Shown: positions 32,658-40,716, counted from the first letter of the stretch. The stretch: 64,000 nucleotides of DNA from Solibacillus sp. FSL H8-0523 (GCF_038051985.1 NZ_CP150291.1:1-64000), one strand, 5' to 3'. Notes: generated by a model not told the origin, from the letters alone. Made by a program: numbers and translations.

Positions 32658-33470
32658 ATGAAGGCATTTCAAACAATTGAAGAAGTAAATGACTATTATG
32701 AACAGCAACTAGAAGCACTAGAGCTTGAGTATGAAAAAAAGCAGCAAACGATTGATAAAAACGAGCAGCAAATTCGTGCGGCATTAGAAGTGCAATACGA
32801 ACAGCAGTTAAAAGTACTAGAGGAACAGCAAAATAATGAAAAGTCTACACTAAATAATAATCGTACAGAAGCAATTGAAAAAATAAAAAAATTATTTCAA
32901 CATAAAAAAGAAGTTATATTAAAAAAATACGAAGCCGAATTTAATGAACATTTCCAAGACTATCAGGTAACGAAAATTGAAATTTTGGAACAACAACAAG
33001 CAGAAGAACGCGCGAAGTTTAAAGCCTACCAAAAGCGACAAAAGGAATTGTTAACACAAGTCGAAGTTACTCGTGAACTCATGGCGGACTTTGAACAGGA
33101 ACTGGACACACTGCACGCGGAGTTAATGGATGTCTTAACAAAGTTTGAGCAGCGGTTTGTTCAACTAGAAGAACAGTACGAAGAAACATGTGAACAGCTT
33201 GAACAACAGCGCGATGAAGCGATTGAAAAGCTAGGAGATAGTGAGGAAGCATCACAAACTCAGCTCGATGATCAATTATTTGAGGCGCTCCAAGATTTAG
33301 ATGAAAAGATGGACCAACAGCAGGAAAAATTTCAGCAAGGATTTTCAGAAAAGGAACAATCTCTAGAAGACATGGTACGCACACAACAGGAAAAAATTGA
33401 AGCCGAATATGAACAGAAACACACGCGGATTTTTGATGAACAAGAAAAGGTGCTTTCCCAATTTGACTAA
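32658..33470 (+). CDS. Hypothetical coiled-coil protein, Glu/Gln-rich
   Basis: Start set at ATG 32658, eight bases after GAAGGGG; the ATG at 32637 has no site. The 270 aa product is almost wholly predicted coiled coil: long heptad-like runs rich in E, Q, K and L with no proline-rich or globular part and no signal peptide. Composition resembles cytosolic filament or scaffold proteins, but I do not recognise a family. It lies alone between divergent tadA and the dgk-dck pair. Base composition is like its neighbours. No function is assigned. Confidence 0.7.
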   Translation: MKAFQTIEEVNDYYEQQLEALELEYEKKQQTIDKNEQQIRAALEVQYEQQLKVLEEQQNNEKSTLNNNRTEAIEKIKKLFQHKKEVILKKYEAEFNEHFQDYQVTKIEILEQQQAEERAKFKAYQKRQKELLTQVEVTRELMADFEQELDTLHAELMDVLTKFEQRFVQLEEQYEETCEQLEQQRDEAIEKLGDSEEASQTQLDDQLFEALQDLDEKMDQQQEKFQQGFSEKEQSLEDMVRTQQEKIEAEYEQKHTRIFDEQEKVLSQFD

Positions 33471-33594
33471 ATAATTCTAATTAAATGAGCGTTCTCACAC
33501 GAATTCAGTAAAATGGAATTGTTTGTTTTGTTGTCTATAGAGCGTTGTGATAAAATGTAAAGCATTGACTATAAAGAGAGAAGGAGTACTTCTA

Positions 33595-34230
33595 ATGTCT
33601 GTGCCATTTATAACAGTAGAAGGTCCAATAGGTGTTGGGAAGACCTCATTATCTAAGGCCGTATCACAAACGTTTAATTATCACTTATTAAAAGAGATTG
33701 TAGATGAAAATCCATTTCTAGGTAAGTTCTATGAAAATATTGATGAGTGGAGCTTTCAAACAGAAATGTTTTTCCTGTGCAATCGTTATAAGCAACTGTC
33801 TGACATTCATCGGACTTTAGATGAGCAACATTCAGTTGTGGCCGATTATCATATTTTTAAAAATTTAATTTTTGCGAAGCGTACGTTAAAAACTGCGGAG
33901 TATGAAAAGTACGAAGCCATCTATAAAATTTTAACAGCCGACATGCCAAAACCGAATATGGTCATTTATTTACATGCAAGCTTAGATACGTTAATGCAGC
34001 GAATTGCGATGCGAGGTCGTGAATTTGAGAAAAACATTACACGTGAATATATGGAACAACTAGCAAGTGACTATCATGAATTTATTGGTCATTTCGAAAA
34101 GATGCATCCTGAAATTCCGGTAATTCAGCTAAATGGTGACGAGCTTGATTTCGTGAAAAGCGAAGAGGATTTACAGTATGTTTTACGACTAGTAGAACAA
34201 AAGTTACAACAAAGGAGTTCGCATCAATAA
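33595..34230 (+). CDS. dgk: Deoxynucleoside kinase, deoxyguanosine kinase type
   Basis: Salvages deoxypurine nucleosides by phosphorylation to dNMP. Start chosen at ATG 33595 after GAAGGAG; the longer frame from 33547 has no ribosome site. The protein is 211 aa. Visible are the P-loop EGPIGVGKTS, the DENPFLGKFYENIDEWSFQTEMFFLCNRYKQL substrate region, the catalytic segment VADYHIFKN (in place of DRS), and the lid RGREFE. Its stop overlaps the dck ATG by one base (TAATG), so the two are coupled. The dgk/dck split follows B. subtilis order and is inference. Confidence 0.9.
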   Translation: MSVPFITVEGPIGVGKTSLSKAVSQTFNYHLLKEIVDENPFLGKFYENIDEWSFQTEMFFLCNRYKQLSDIHRTLDEQHSVVADYHIFKNLIFAKRTLKTAEYEKYEAIYKILTADMPKPNMVIYLHASLDTLMQRIAMRGREFEKNITREYMEQLASDYHEFIGHFEKMHPEIPVIQLNGDELDFVKSEEDLQYVLRLVEQKLQQRSSHQ

Positions 34231-34898
34231 TGAATTTACGAGAAAAATACAATATTCCTGCTAATGCGGTCATTACGATTGCAGGGACAGTTGGTGTTGG
34301 AAAGTCAACAATGACCAAGGCACTAGCGGACGCATTAAAATTCCGCACATCTTATGAGAAGGTTGATACAAACCCTTATTTAGATAAATTTTATGACGAC
34401 TTTGAAAAATGGAGCTTCCATTTACAAGTCTACTTTTTAGCAGAGCGTTTTAAGGAACAAAAACGCATTTTTGAATATGGTGGCGGCTTTATTCAAGACC
34501 GTTCAATTTATGAAGATACAGGTATTTTTGCGAAAATGCATTTCGATAAAGGTACAATGACACCAACTGATTACGAAACGTATACAAATCTTTTTGATGC
34601 CATGGTGATGACACCGTACTTCCCACACCCAGACTTACTTGTCTACCTAGAAGGTCCGATTGATGATGTAATTGGCCGTATTCAAGAGCGCGGACGTGAG
34701 ATGGAACAGCAAACACCACATACGTACTGGGAAGAGATGCACGGTCGTTACGAAGAATGGATTAACAACTTCAACGCGTGCCCAGTGTTACGTATTGATA
34801 TTAACGATTACGATCTAATGAAAAACCCAGATCAAGTAGAAGATGTTGTCGCACGCATCGCCTATATGCTCGAGCAAACAAGTCATTTACGTAAATAA
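34230..34898 (+). CDS. dck: Deoxynucleoside kinase, deoxyadenosine/deoxycytidine kinase type
   Basis: The 222 aa partner of the kinase just upstream, which phosphorylates dA and dC in the family. The P-loop is AGTVGVGKST, followed by VDTNPYLDKFYDDFEKWSFHLQVYFLAERFKEQ. The catalytic DRS motif is IQDRSIYEDTGIFA, and the lid is RGREMEQQT. The ATG shares its first base with the dgk stop. A strong terminator follows, closing the two-gene operon. Confidence 0.93.
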   Translation: MNLREKYNIPANAVITIAGTVGVGKSTMTKALADALKFRTSYEKVDTNPYLDKFYDDFEKWSFHLQVYFLAERFKEQKRIFEYGGGFIQDRSIYEDTGIFAKMHFDKGTMTPTDYETYTNLFDAMVMTPYFPHPDLLVYLEGPIDDVIGRIQERGREMEQQTPHTYWEEMHGRYEEWINNFNACPVLRIDINDYDLMKNPDQVEDVVARIAYMLEQTSHLRK

Positions 34899-34906
34899 TA
34901 TTGATG

Positions 34907-34948
34907 CCCCGGTTCTATGACGCAAAATCATAGAATCGGGTCTTTTTT
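34907..34948 (+). terminator. Intrinsic terminator after dck
   Basis: CCCGGTTCTATG pairs with CATAGAATCGGG around a 9-nt loop, then TCTTTTTTT. Confidence 0.93.
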
Positions 34949-34974
34949 TAAAATTTTTTGACGTTATAGTAGTG

Positions 34975-35072
34975 TCTAGGAAAGCCTCTCAGGCATTTCG
35001 AACCCTCCTGCAAAAGTGATAGAGTCGGCTCCTCCAGTGCCTGTCGGGGTTTAAAGGGCGCTTTAACGCTTT
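34975..35072. repeat. Partial dispersed Bacillaceae-type repeat
   Basis: Starts like GTGTCTAGGAAAG and ends CCTGTCGGGG-TTTAAAGGGCGCTTTAACGCTTTC. The right half matches the end of the element at 39833-39955 (AAAGGGCGCTTTAGCGCTTT). This resembles the GTCTAGCTCCAGCGCC...TGTCGGGC...GCGCTT family of short intergenic repeats seen in Bacillaceae genomes, recognised from memory. Confidence 0.5.
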
Positions 35073-35073
35073 C

Positions 35074-35451
35074 TTACTTCAGCCAGACAACAAAAAATAC
35101 AGGAATGAGCACAAGTAAAAACACAAAGAAACTCCACAAAATTTGTTTGCCTGTCGACATGTTTTTGGGCTTGATGCTAATGGATTCATAGAGGGCATTT
35201 ACCGCGCGCTGTTCTTTTTGATACAGCATCGACTGAAATGCGGCGTAGTTTTCAATATAGTCAGCTGGGCTTTCATAATGAAAACGAATGGCGCGAATGT
35301 CGTCCGTTACATCCTTTTCACCGTGCATATAGGTAATGGTTGGGGCGATTCCACCAGTTAAGCGTGCAACAACATCAATGTCCATTGTTTTCATTTGATA
35401 AATGGTTTGGCCCGCATCATTGGTCGTTTGTTCAATGAGTGGATTGTTCAT
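35074..35451 (-). CDS. Hypothetical tail-anchored membrane protein
   Basis: A 125 aa protein that I do not recognise. Residues 1-100 are soluble and mixed in charge. Residues about 103-124 form one strongly hydrophobic C-terminal helix (ILWSFFVFLLVLIPVFFVVWL) ending in Lys, so it is likely tail-anchored with the N-terminal domain in the cytosol. A GGGGG ribosome site precedes the ATG. A dispersed repeat lies directly after its stop, and the next gene is divergent. Confidence 0.65.
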   Translation of the reverse strand: MNNPLIEQTTNDAGQTIYQMKTMDIDVVARLTGGIAPTITYMHGEKDVTDDIRAIRFHYESPADYIENYAAFQSMLYQKEQRAVNALYESISIKPKNMSTGKQILWSFFVFLLVLIPVFFVVWLK

Positions 35452-35598
35452 CGTTATTCCCCCCTTTTATTAGTTAAAAGTATGATTCCCTTTATGGATA
35501 AATTTGTAACACAAAACTATTGCGGAGAAAAAGTTATTTCGCGTATGCTAAAACTGTCTCGTATTTTACGAACAGTATAGTCAAAAGGGGATGGGATT

Positions 35599-36222
35599 AT
35601 GACTTTAAAAACAGTAGAACAGCGCTTACTTGCACTACCAACAACAGCGATATCTGATGCAACTGGTGGACATACAAACGTTGCAGCGAATATTCGCCCA
35701 CTCGCAGATCACTTTAAAATCGCAGGGCGTGCATTAACGGTACGCTTACCAGACGGGGAAAATGGCGCGGTACTAGAAGCGATTAGTCGGGCAAGTAAAG
35801 GGGATATTTTAGTCATTGATGCAAAGGGCAATACGAATCGTGCAGTGGCAGGAGACTTTGTCATGCAGCTTGCACAAGGTGTGGGTGTACAAGGCTTTGT
35901 TGTAGACGGAGTGATTCGCGATTTAGCCGCGGCCCGTACGATTGATTTTCCTGTATTTTCATTAGGAACAACGGTAGCTGCTGGTAGTAAAAACGGTGGT
36001 GGGACTGTTGATGTACCCATTGCAGTTGGGGGTGTGGTTGTACAATCAGGAGATTACGTAATCGGTGATATCGACGGGGTCATTATTGTGCCACAAGCTG
36101 ATATTGAAAAGGTAATGGAAGCATCAGAGCTAAAAGTACAAAAAGACGCAGCACGCGAAAAAGAAGCCTTACATAATGGTGAGGAATCGATTCGTGCTTA
36201 CTTAGCGAAAGTAGTAAAATAA
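35599..36222 (+). CDS. RraA-family protein (possible HMG/CHA aldolase)
   Basis: A 207 aa single-domain RraA-like fold. Landmarks are LPTTAISDATGG at the start, GDILVIDAKGNTNRAVAGD (metal/substrate loop), FVVDGVIRD (the conserved D-G-x-R-D segment) and GDYVIGDIDGVIIVP. Members include 4-hydroxy-4-methyl-2-oxoglutarate aldolase and the RNase E regulator RraA. As Bacillales lack RNase E, an aldolase/oxaloacetate decarboxylase role is likelier, which is inference. Promoter candidate TTGCGG (35520-35525), 18 bp, TATGCT (35544-35549). It converges on the symporter gene through a shared terminator. Confidence 0.82.
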   Translation: MTLKTVEQRLLALPTTAISDATGGHTNVAANIRPLADHFKIAGRALTVRLPDGENGAVLEAISRASKGDILVIDAKGNTNRAVAGDFVMQLAQGVGVQGFVVDGVIRDLAAARTIDFPVFSLGTTVAAGSKNGGGTVDVPIAVGGVVVQSGDYVIGDIDGVIIVPQADIEKVMEASELKVQKDAAREKEALHNGEESIRAYLAKVVK

Positions 36223-36225
36223 CAA

Positions 36226-36268
36226 AAGCCGCGTGTAGAGGCCTCACCCTCATACACGCGGCTTTTTA
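36226..36268. terminator. Bidirectional terminator between RraA-like gene and symporter
   Basis: AAAAGCCGCGTGTA and TACACGCGGCTTTTT form a long perfect stem, with A-rich and T-rich sides, between convergent genes. Confidence 0.93.
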
Positions 36269-36272
36269 TGAA

Positions 36273-37538
36273 TTATTTTAAGTTAGCAGCTTGATACGCA
36301 GCAAACTTTTTGTCGTCGAAACGCTTTTCCCATTTCGCGATAACAAGTGTTGCTAATGTGTTACCTACTACGTTTACAGCTGTACGCGCCATATCTAAGA
36401 TACGGTCAATACCTGCAATGAACGCTAAACCTTCAAGTGGAATACCTACAGAGCCTAATGTTGCAAGAAGTACAACGAATGATACCCCTGGAACACCAGC
36501 AATCCCTTTAGATGTCACCATTAATACAAGCATTAATGTGATTTGTTCCATGATTGACAGATCAATACCGTACATTTGCGCAATGAAGAGTGCCGCAATT
36601 GCTTGGTAAAGTGTCGAACCATCGAGGTTGAATGAGTAACCTGTCGGAATAACGAATGATACGATATCCTTTGGCGCACCCATTTGTTCTGTTTTTAACA
36701 TAATACGAGGTAATACCGTCTCAGATGAAGAAGTAGAGAACGCTAATAATAACTCGTCTTTAATCATACGGATTAAATTGAAGATGTTAATACCGAAGAT
36801 TCTTGCAGTGATACCTAGTACTACGATTACGAAGAAGAACATCGCCGCATAGACTAAAATCGCTAGTTTCCCTAATGGTATTAGGGAGGATACACCAAAC
36901 TTGGAAACGGTTACACCGATCAGTGCAAATACCCCAATTGGTGCGAACTTCATTACTAAGTTCGTTACCCAGAACATGGCGTCCGCCGTTCCTTGGAAGA
37001 AGGCCAGTACTGGTTTTCCTCGTTCACCAATGGCCGCAACACCTAAACCAAAAATAACCGAGAAGAAGATAATCGCAAGCATATCGCCTTCAGCCATCGC
37101 ATTGATAATGTTTTTTGGAACAATATCTACGATAATTTGGAATGTGCTCTTTGCTTCTTCTTGTTCAGATGTTTCTACATAAGAAGAAATATCTGTTTGT
37201 TGCAGCTCGTTCATATTGATTCCAGCACCTGGCTGAACGACATTTGCTGCTAATAAACCAACAACAATCGCAACTGTTGTAATAACCTCAAAATAAATAA
37301 GTGTCTTACCACCAAGACGACCTAATTGTTTCATGTCACCAGTTCCGGCAACACCAACGATTAATGTCGAAATAATAATCGGTACAACGATCATCTTAAT
37401 TAAATTTAAGAAGATATCGCCAAAAGGTTGTAAGTATCCTTGTACGTCTGTGTTACCATAGAACACAGCACCTACAATAACACCTAGAACTAAACCAATT
37501 AAAATTTGCATGGCTAAGCTAATTTTAAACTTTTTCAA
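36273..37538 (-). CDS. Dicarboxylate/amino acid:cation symporter (DAACS)
   Basis: A 421 aa glutamate/aspartate or C4-dicarboxylate transporter of the GltP/GltT/DctA type. Family motifs are visible: the serine-rich re-entrant loop AFSTSSSETVLPRIM, the second hairpin GYSFNLDGSTLYQ, and TSKGIAGVPG. Eight hydrophobic segments plus two hairpins are expected. The exact substrate cannot be read by eye. An AGGAGG site precedes the ATG. It lies 82 bp downstream of a GlnL-like response regulator on the same strand, with a TTTTGT direct repeat in that gap, so control by that system is likely. Confidence 0.92.
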   Translation of the reverse strand: MKKFKISLAMQILIGLVLGVIVGAVFYGNTDVQGYLQPFGDIFLNLIKMIVVPIIISTLIVGVAGTGDMKQLGRLGGKTLIYFEVITTVAIVVGLLAANVVQPGAGINMNELQQTDISSYVETSEQEEAKSTFQIIVDIVPKNIINAMAEGDMLAIIFFSVIFGLGVAAIGERGKPVLAFFQGTADAMFWVTNLVMKFAPIGVFALIGVTVSKFGVSSLIPLGKLAILVYAAMFFFVIVVLGITARIFGINIFNLIRMIKDELLLAFSTSSSETVLPRIMLKTEQMGAPKDIVSFVIPTGYSFNLDGSTLYQAIAALFIAQMYGIDLSIMEQITLMLVLMVTSKGIAGVPGVSFVVLLATLGSVGIPLEGLAFIAGIDRILDMARTAVNVVGNTLATLVIAKWEKRFDDKKFAAYQAANLK

Positions 37539-37585
37539 AAGTAGTTCCTCCTAAAAAATGATATTCAGGGCAAGCCTAAATTAAG

Positions 37586-37615
37586 TGTATAGGATGGTTA
37601 CAAAATCCGACAAAA
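37586..37615 (-). promoter_or_regulatory. Symporter promoter with TTTTGT-N4-TTTTGT direct repeat
   Basis: Read on the minus strand, TTTTGT CGGA TTTTGT occupies 37615-37600, just past the response-regulator stop. It overlaps a plausible -35 (TTGTCG) placed 16 bp before -10 TATACA (37591-37586). From memory, the B. subtilis GlnL target is a direct repeat of this form and spacing. Confidence 0.6.
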
Positions 37616-37620
37616 TCCGA

Positions 37621-38499
37621 CTAGTTTACCTTGCTAATAATTTCTGAATATAAGACTTGAATGAATTTTTTAATATTTACCTTTGCTTTGCGTTGCTCAT
37701 TATTTTCGATTTGTTGCATTAAATAACGAATATCCGTTAAGTCAAAATAGCGTGGTGTGTAGTATTCAAATTCTGCATTTGTATAATCAACAATACCGAG
37801 ATTGGCTAAGTTAATCATCGCTGCCAAAATCGTTCGTCGTACACGTTGCTCGATTGCTTTAATTTCCTTTGCAATATCATCAGGTGTTGTTTTTGTTAAC
37901 ATCGCCACGCGCTCGTATACCTCTTTTAAAGGAGGTAGTGGGGCGATTTTATGCTTTTCAATTAATAGTTGCTCCGTAATTTTAATAATATCTTCACTGC
38001 CAATCTCTGCAATAATACCCATATCATTTAAAATCGTTTGAATATGATCACGCGTCGTCTTTTTTGTATGTTTAATTTCAGGAACCTCGAAATTACTCAG
38101 TGATTGGCGAATCGCTTGTAATGAATTTTTTAAACGATATTGTTCTGTGGTACGCTGCAAGACCATTTGCACCTCAATTTTATTAATTGGCTTATGAATG
38201 AAAAATTCAATGCCTTTTGAATAGCCTTCCGCCACCATTTCTTTATTGACGACCTGTGAAATCATAATAAAGTGCCCCTCAAAGCCACTCTTTTGTAAGC
38301 GTTCAATTGTTTCTATACCGTCTAAGTTTGGCATTAGTAAATCGATGAGCACAAATTCAGGCTGCATCATTAAGATTTGCGGGATGGCATCTATACCGTC
38401 CTTTGCTTCGCCAATCACTGTGCCAAGCTCGCAGTCGTTAATAATCGCACTAAGCATCACACGGCTAGCACGATCATCATCTACGATAAAATAACGCAT
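37621..38499 (-). CDS. Response regulator, GlnL (YcbB)-like
   Basis: Start chosen at ATG 38499 after AAAGGAG, giving MRYFIVDDDRASR; the upstream extension overlaps the kinase gene. The protein is 292 aa. Residues 1-120 form the receiver domain, with the acidic pocket DDD, the phospho-acceptor in VLIDLLMPNLDG and lysine in FFIHKPI. About 150-290 match the YcbB-type output domain of GlnL (HIQTILNDMGIIAEIGSEDI, IKAIEQRVRRTILAAMINLANLG). In B. subtilis GlnK/GlnL induces glutamine uptake and glutaminase genes. The ATG lies one base past the kinase stop, so they are coupled. Confidence 0.83.
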   Translation of the reverse strand: MRYFIVDDDRASRVMLSAIINDCELGTVIGEAKDGIDAIPQILMMQPEFVLIDLLMPNLDGIETIERLQKSGFEGHFIMISQVVNKEMVAEGYSKGIEFFIHKPINKIEVQMVLQRTTEQYRLKNSLQAIRQSLSNFEVPEIKHTKKTTRDHIQTILNDMGIIAEIGSEDIIKITEQLLIEKHKIAPLPPLKEVYERVAMLTKTTPDDIAKEIKAIEQRVRRTILAAMINLANLGIVDYTNAEFEYYTPRYFDLTDIRYLMQQIENNEQRKAKVNIKKFIQVLYSEIISKVN

Positions 38500-38500
38500 A

Positions 38501-39760
38501 TTAAAGCTCCTTTCGTAAGTTCCTCGTAGGAATATGGACGACAAAGCACGTTGTCGTATCACTTGATACGGTAATTGTTCCCTGTAAGTTATCAATTATT
38601 GATTTTGTATGGGATAAGCCAATCCCCGTAGAAGCTTGGCCTAAATTATTGAATTTTGATGTATAGCCAACATCGAAAATAATCGGAAGCAGGGCTGGTT
38701 CAATTCCGACACCGTTATCTTCTATAATGAAGGTTGTCTTATTTTGTTGAATTGATACACTCAGTGTAATGAATCCCCGTGTTGAAATCGCTTCGACGGC
38801 ATTCGCCATTAAATTATTAAGTATCGCAAGTAGCGCAATATGCTCCTTTGTTTTAAAGTCTTCAGGGCAAATCAGAGTAAATGCAATGTCCTTTTTTAAG
38901 TGCAGCGCATAGTTTTCATTCGCCTCAACGATAAAGCTAAGTAAATCCGACAAATAAAAAGTTGTTTTATATTCGGTATTCGTAATTTTAGAGAGTCCAG
39001 CATAAATGCGTTCATGGTCTTTTTTGATTTCATGCATTTCCTGTGCAATTGTCAGTGCCTCTTTACTAAGTAGTGTATCAAGCGGTTTTATTTTTTTGTA
39101 CAGTTGGTAGCTATTCGCGGTTAGCTGTTCGACTTGGTTCATTGATTTTTGAAGATACATCGCTTCGACATAGAGCTCCGAATGAATTGCCATCAGTTGT
39201 TGCAGCTGTTTTTTTTGTTCAGTGAGTGTAATGATGCTATATACACCAACAACAAAGAAGCTACGTAGCAAGCCAACCACAATAAAAATTAAAAAGGAAG
39301 AAAACGTTTCCTGCTCGGCGGATAGAAGGAGTTCCGTTGTGACATGCTCGTTTGTATTTGAAATAATCTCAAAAGCGGTCCCACATAACCCGAGTAGTAG
39401 CGGCTGCTTTTTGAGATCCTCTAATCGAATGAGTTTAAAGCACAGTGCATAGGTTAAATAAAACACACCCGCTGGAAGATGTTCGATTAATTGAGGAACA
39501 AATGAATCATTATAGAATAGGGTATCTAATAGCGAACGTTCAATGACTACGAATACACCTGTTAATATGCCAGTCCAAACAATAGGTAATGGACGGATTA
39601 ATAAAGCAAAGAAGAAGATGATGCTACCTAATCCGAAGCGAAACGGGACATCTTCAAACGGCATGATTTTAATTTCGCCAAAAAGCGCGGTCATTAAGGC
39701 GATAAGCAGCATAAAAAAGAGTGATTTCGTAGTTTTTATGCGCGGTTGTGTTGTTTCCAA
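38501..39760 (-). CDS. Membrane sensor histidine kinase, GlnK (YcbA)-like
   Basis: Start set at TTG 39760, eight bases after AAAAGGTGG. The 419 aa protein has about six N-terminal membrane segments (residues roughly 10-185) with little extracytoplasmic sequence. A coiled linker follows, then the phospho-acceptor region MHEIKKDHERIYAGL. The GHKL ATPase shows N box LAILNNLMANAVEAI, G1 box DNGVGIE and G2 box STGIGLSHTKSI. It has no PAS or HAMP domain that I can see. It heads a likely kinase-regulator-symporter operon. The ligand is unknown; glutamine or a dicarboxylate/acidic amino acid is a fair guess from context. Confidence 0.83.
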   Translation of the reverse strand: METTQPRIKTTKSLFFMLLIALMTALFGEIKIMPFEDVPFRFGLGSIIFFFALLIRPLPIVWTGILTGVFVVIERSLLDTLFYNDSFVPQLIEHLPAGVFYLTYALCFKLIRLEDLKKQPLLLGLCGTAFEIISNTNEHVTTELLLSAEQETFSSFLIFIVVGLLRSFFVVGVYSIITLTEQKKQLQQLMAIHSELYVEAMYLQKSMNQVEQLTANSYQLYKKIKPLDTLLSKEALTIAQEMHEIKKDHERIYAGLSKITNTEYKTTFYLSDLLSFIVEANENYALHLKKDIAFTLICPEDFKTKEHIALLAILNNLMANAVEAISTRGFITLSVSIQQNKTTFIIEDNGVGIEPALLPIIFDVGYTSKFNNLGQASTGIGLSHTKSIIDNLQGTITVSSDTTTCFVVHIPTRNLRKEL

Positions 39761-39832
39761 ACAAATAACCACCTTTTGAAAGATAAGAAGTACAATTCGC
39801 ACAAAGGAAACTTTGTAATGAAATGTGTCTTA

Positions 39833-39955
39833 CGTCTAAGCTAAAGCGCCAGCTGCTCGAGTCCGCTTCAAAATACTCTACGCGTGGCAAGCACGTTAGG
39901 AGTCTTTCTCCATCGCTTGTCGCAGCTAAAAGGGCGCTTTAGCGCTTTTCTCATT
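39833..39955. repeat. Dispersed Bacillaceae-type repeat (fuller copy)
   Basis: Begins GTCTAAGCTAAAGCGCCAGC, has CTCGAGTCCGCTT, and ends CTTGTCGCAGC-TAAAAGGGCGCTTTAGCGCTTTTCT. Its overall form (GTCTAGCT-like left end, CTCGAG, TTGTCG, right-end GCGCTTTAGCGCTTTTC) fits the family noted at 34975. It lies between the kinase start and the tRNA terminators. No open frame is seen in 39761-39997. Confidence 0.55.
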
Positions 39956-39997
39956 AACTGAATAATTAATTGTACAAGAAAAGCATATAGAAATACA

Positions 39998-40036
39998 AAA
40001 AAGTACTATTTCTAAAGCAAAGAAATAGTACTTTTT
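39998..40036. terminator. Perfect bidirectional hairpin terminator
   Basis: AAAAAGTACTATTTCT and AGAAATAGTACTTTTT form a 16-bp perfect stem around a 7-nt loop. It is the second hairpin downstream of tRNA-Ser on the minus strand. Confidence 0.85.
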
Positions 40037-40050
40037 CTGGTATAAGATAT

Positions 40051-40077
40051 AAAAAAACCGTTACACAGTTGTAACGG
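40051..40077 (-). terminator. tRNA-Ser terminator
   Basis: CCGTTAC/GTAACGG stem (40058-40077) followed on the minus strand by a run of seven T (40057-40051). Confidence 0.9.
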
Positions 40078-40090
40078 ATAAGTTCAAAAA

Positions 40091-40183
40091 TGGAGGAGGT
40101 AGAGGGATTCGAACCCCCGCGCGGTGTTACCCGCCTGTCGGTTTTCAAGACCGATCCCTTCAGCCGAACTTGGGTATACCTCC
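40091..40183 (-). tRNA. tRNA-Ser (anticodon UGA)
   Basis: A 93-nt class II tRNA with a long variable arm. On the minus strand it starts GGAGGTATACCCAAG and ends TACCTCCTCCA, giving a 7-bp acceptor stem and an encoded CCA. The anticodon loop is CTTGAAA with anticodon TGA at 40147-40145. The T-arm is GGGGGTTCGAATCCCTC. With a 7-bp acceptor the discriminator base is U. B. subtilis also has a tRNA-Ser in this region. Confidence 0.96.
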
Positions 40184-40213
40184 AAAGTATTAGATGTCTT
40201 TTCGACAAGACTT

Positions 40214-40242
40214 AATTTATCATGAAATAAATCGAGCGTCAA
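40214..40242 (-). promoter_or_regulatory. tRNA-Ser promoter
   Basis: On the minus strand TTGACG (40242-40237), 17 bp, TAAATT (40219-40214), about 30 bp before the tRNA 5' end. Confidence 0.75.
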
Positions 40243-40354
40243 TATTATTTTTAAATTTTTTTAGTATATCTATATAGTGAAAATACGAGATAATAATCTT
40301 TTTTCCATAATCAACCTTAAATTTGACAAACAAAAAAATTATTGGGACATTTCG

Positions 40355-40383
40355 TTGCTTTTTATTGATACGCTTAGTATACT
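40355..40383 (+). promoter_or_regulatory. SRP RNA promoter
   Basis: TTGCTT (40355-40360), 17 bp, TATACT (40378-40383), ending 7 bp before the RNA. Confidence 0.75.
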
Positions 40384-40390
40384 AATACTT

Positions 40391-40660
40391 GCCGTGCTAG
40401 ATGGGGAGGTAGCGGTGCCCTGTAACTTGCAATCCGCTCTAGCAAGATTGAATTCCTTTTCTGAGGCTGTCCGTATTGTTTGGTCTGCCTTCTGCACGTA
40501 GTGTTGACGGTTGGGTCCTGCGCAATGGGCACCCATGAACCATGTCAGGTCCGGAAGGAAGCAGCATTAAGTGGTCCCGCTCATGTGCCGCGGGGTAGCC
40601 TAACCAGAGCTGTCGACAGGAGTAACGCTTATGTGCGGCAGTCGAAGAAAGGTGCACGGC
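40391..40660 (+). ncRNA. scr: Signal recognition particle RNA (large, Bacillus-type scRNA)
   Basis: The RNA core of the SRP with Ffh, of the roughly 270-nt Bacillus type that has an Alu-like domain. Its ends GCCGTGC and GCACGGC pair. The Alu region GGGGAGGTAGCGGTGCCCTGTA is near the 5' end (shown here in part). The universally conserved helix 8 reads GTCAGGTCCGGAAGGAAGCAG. It sits directly before dnaX as in B. subtilis. Confidence 0.97.
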
Positions 40661-40677
40661 ATGAATTTGCCAAGCTA

Positions 40678-40716
40678 CACGCATTCACTAAATTAGTGGA
40701 TGCGTTTTTTCTTTTT
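40678..40716 (+). terminator. SRP RNA terminator
   Basis: ACGCATTCACT pairs with AGTGGATGCGT, then a T-rich tail. Confidence 0.92.

Noticed and set aside
35395-35580. A 61-codon plus-strand frame before the RraA-like gene
   Set aside because: It overlaps the 5' part of the tail-anchored protein gene on the other strand and then promoter sequence, with no ribosome site.
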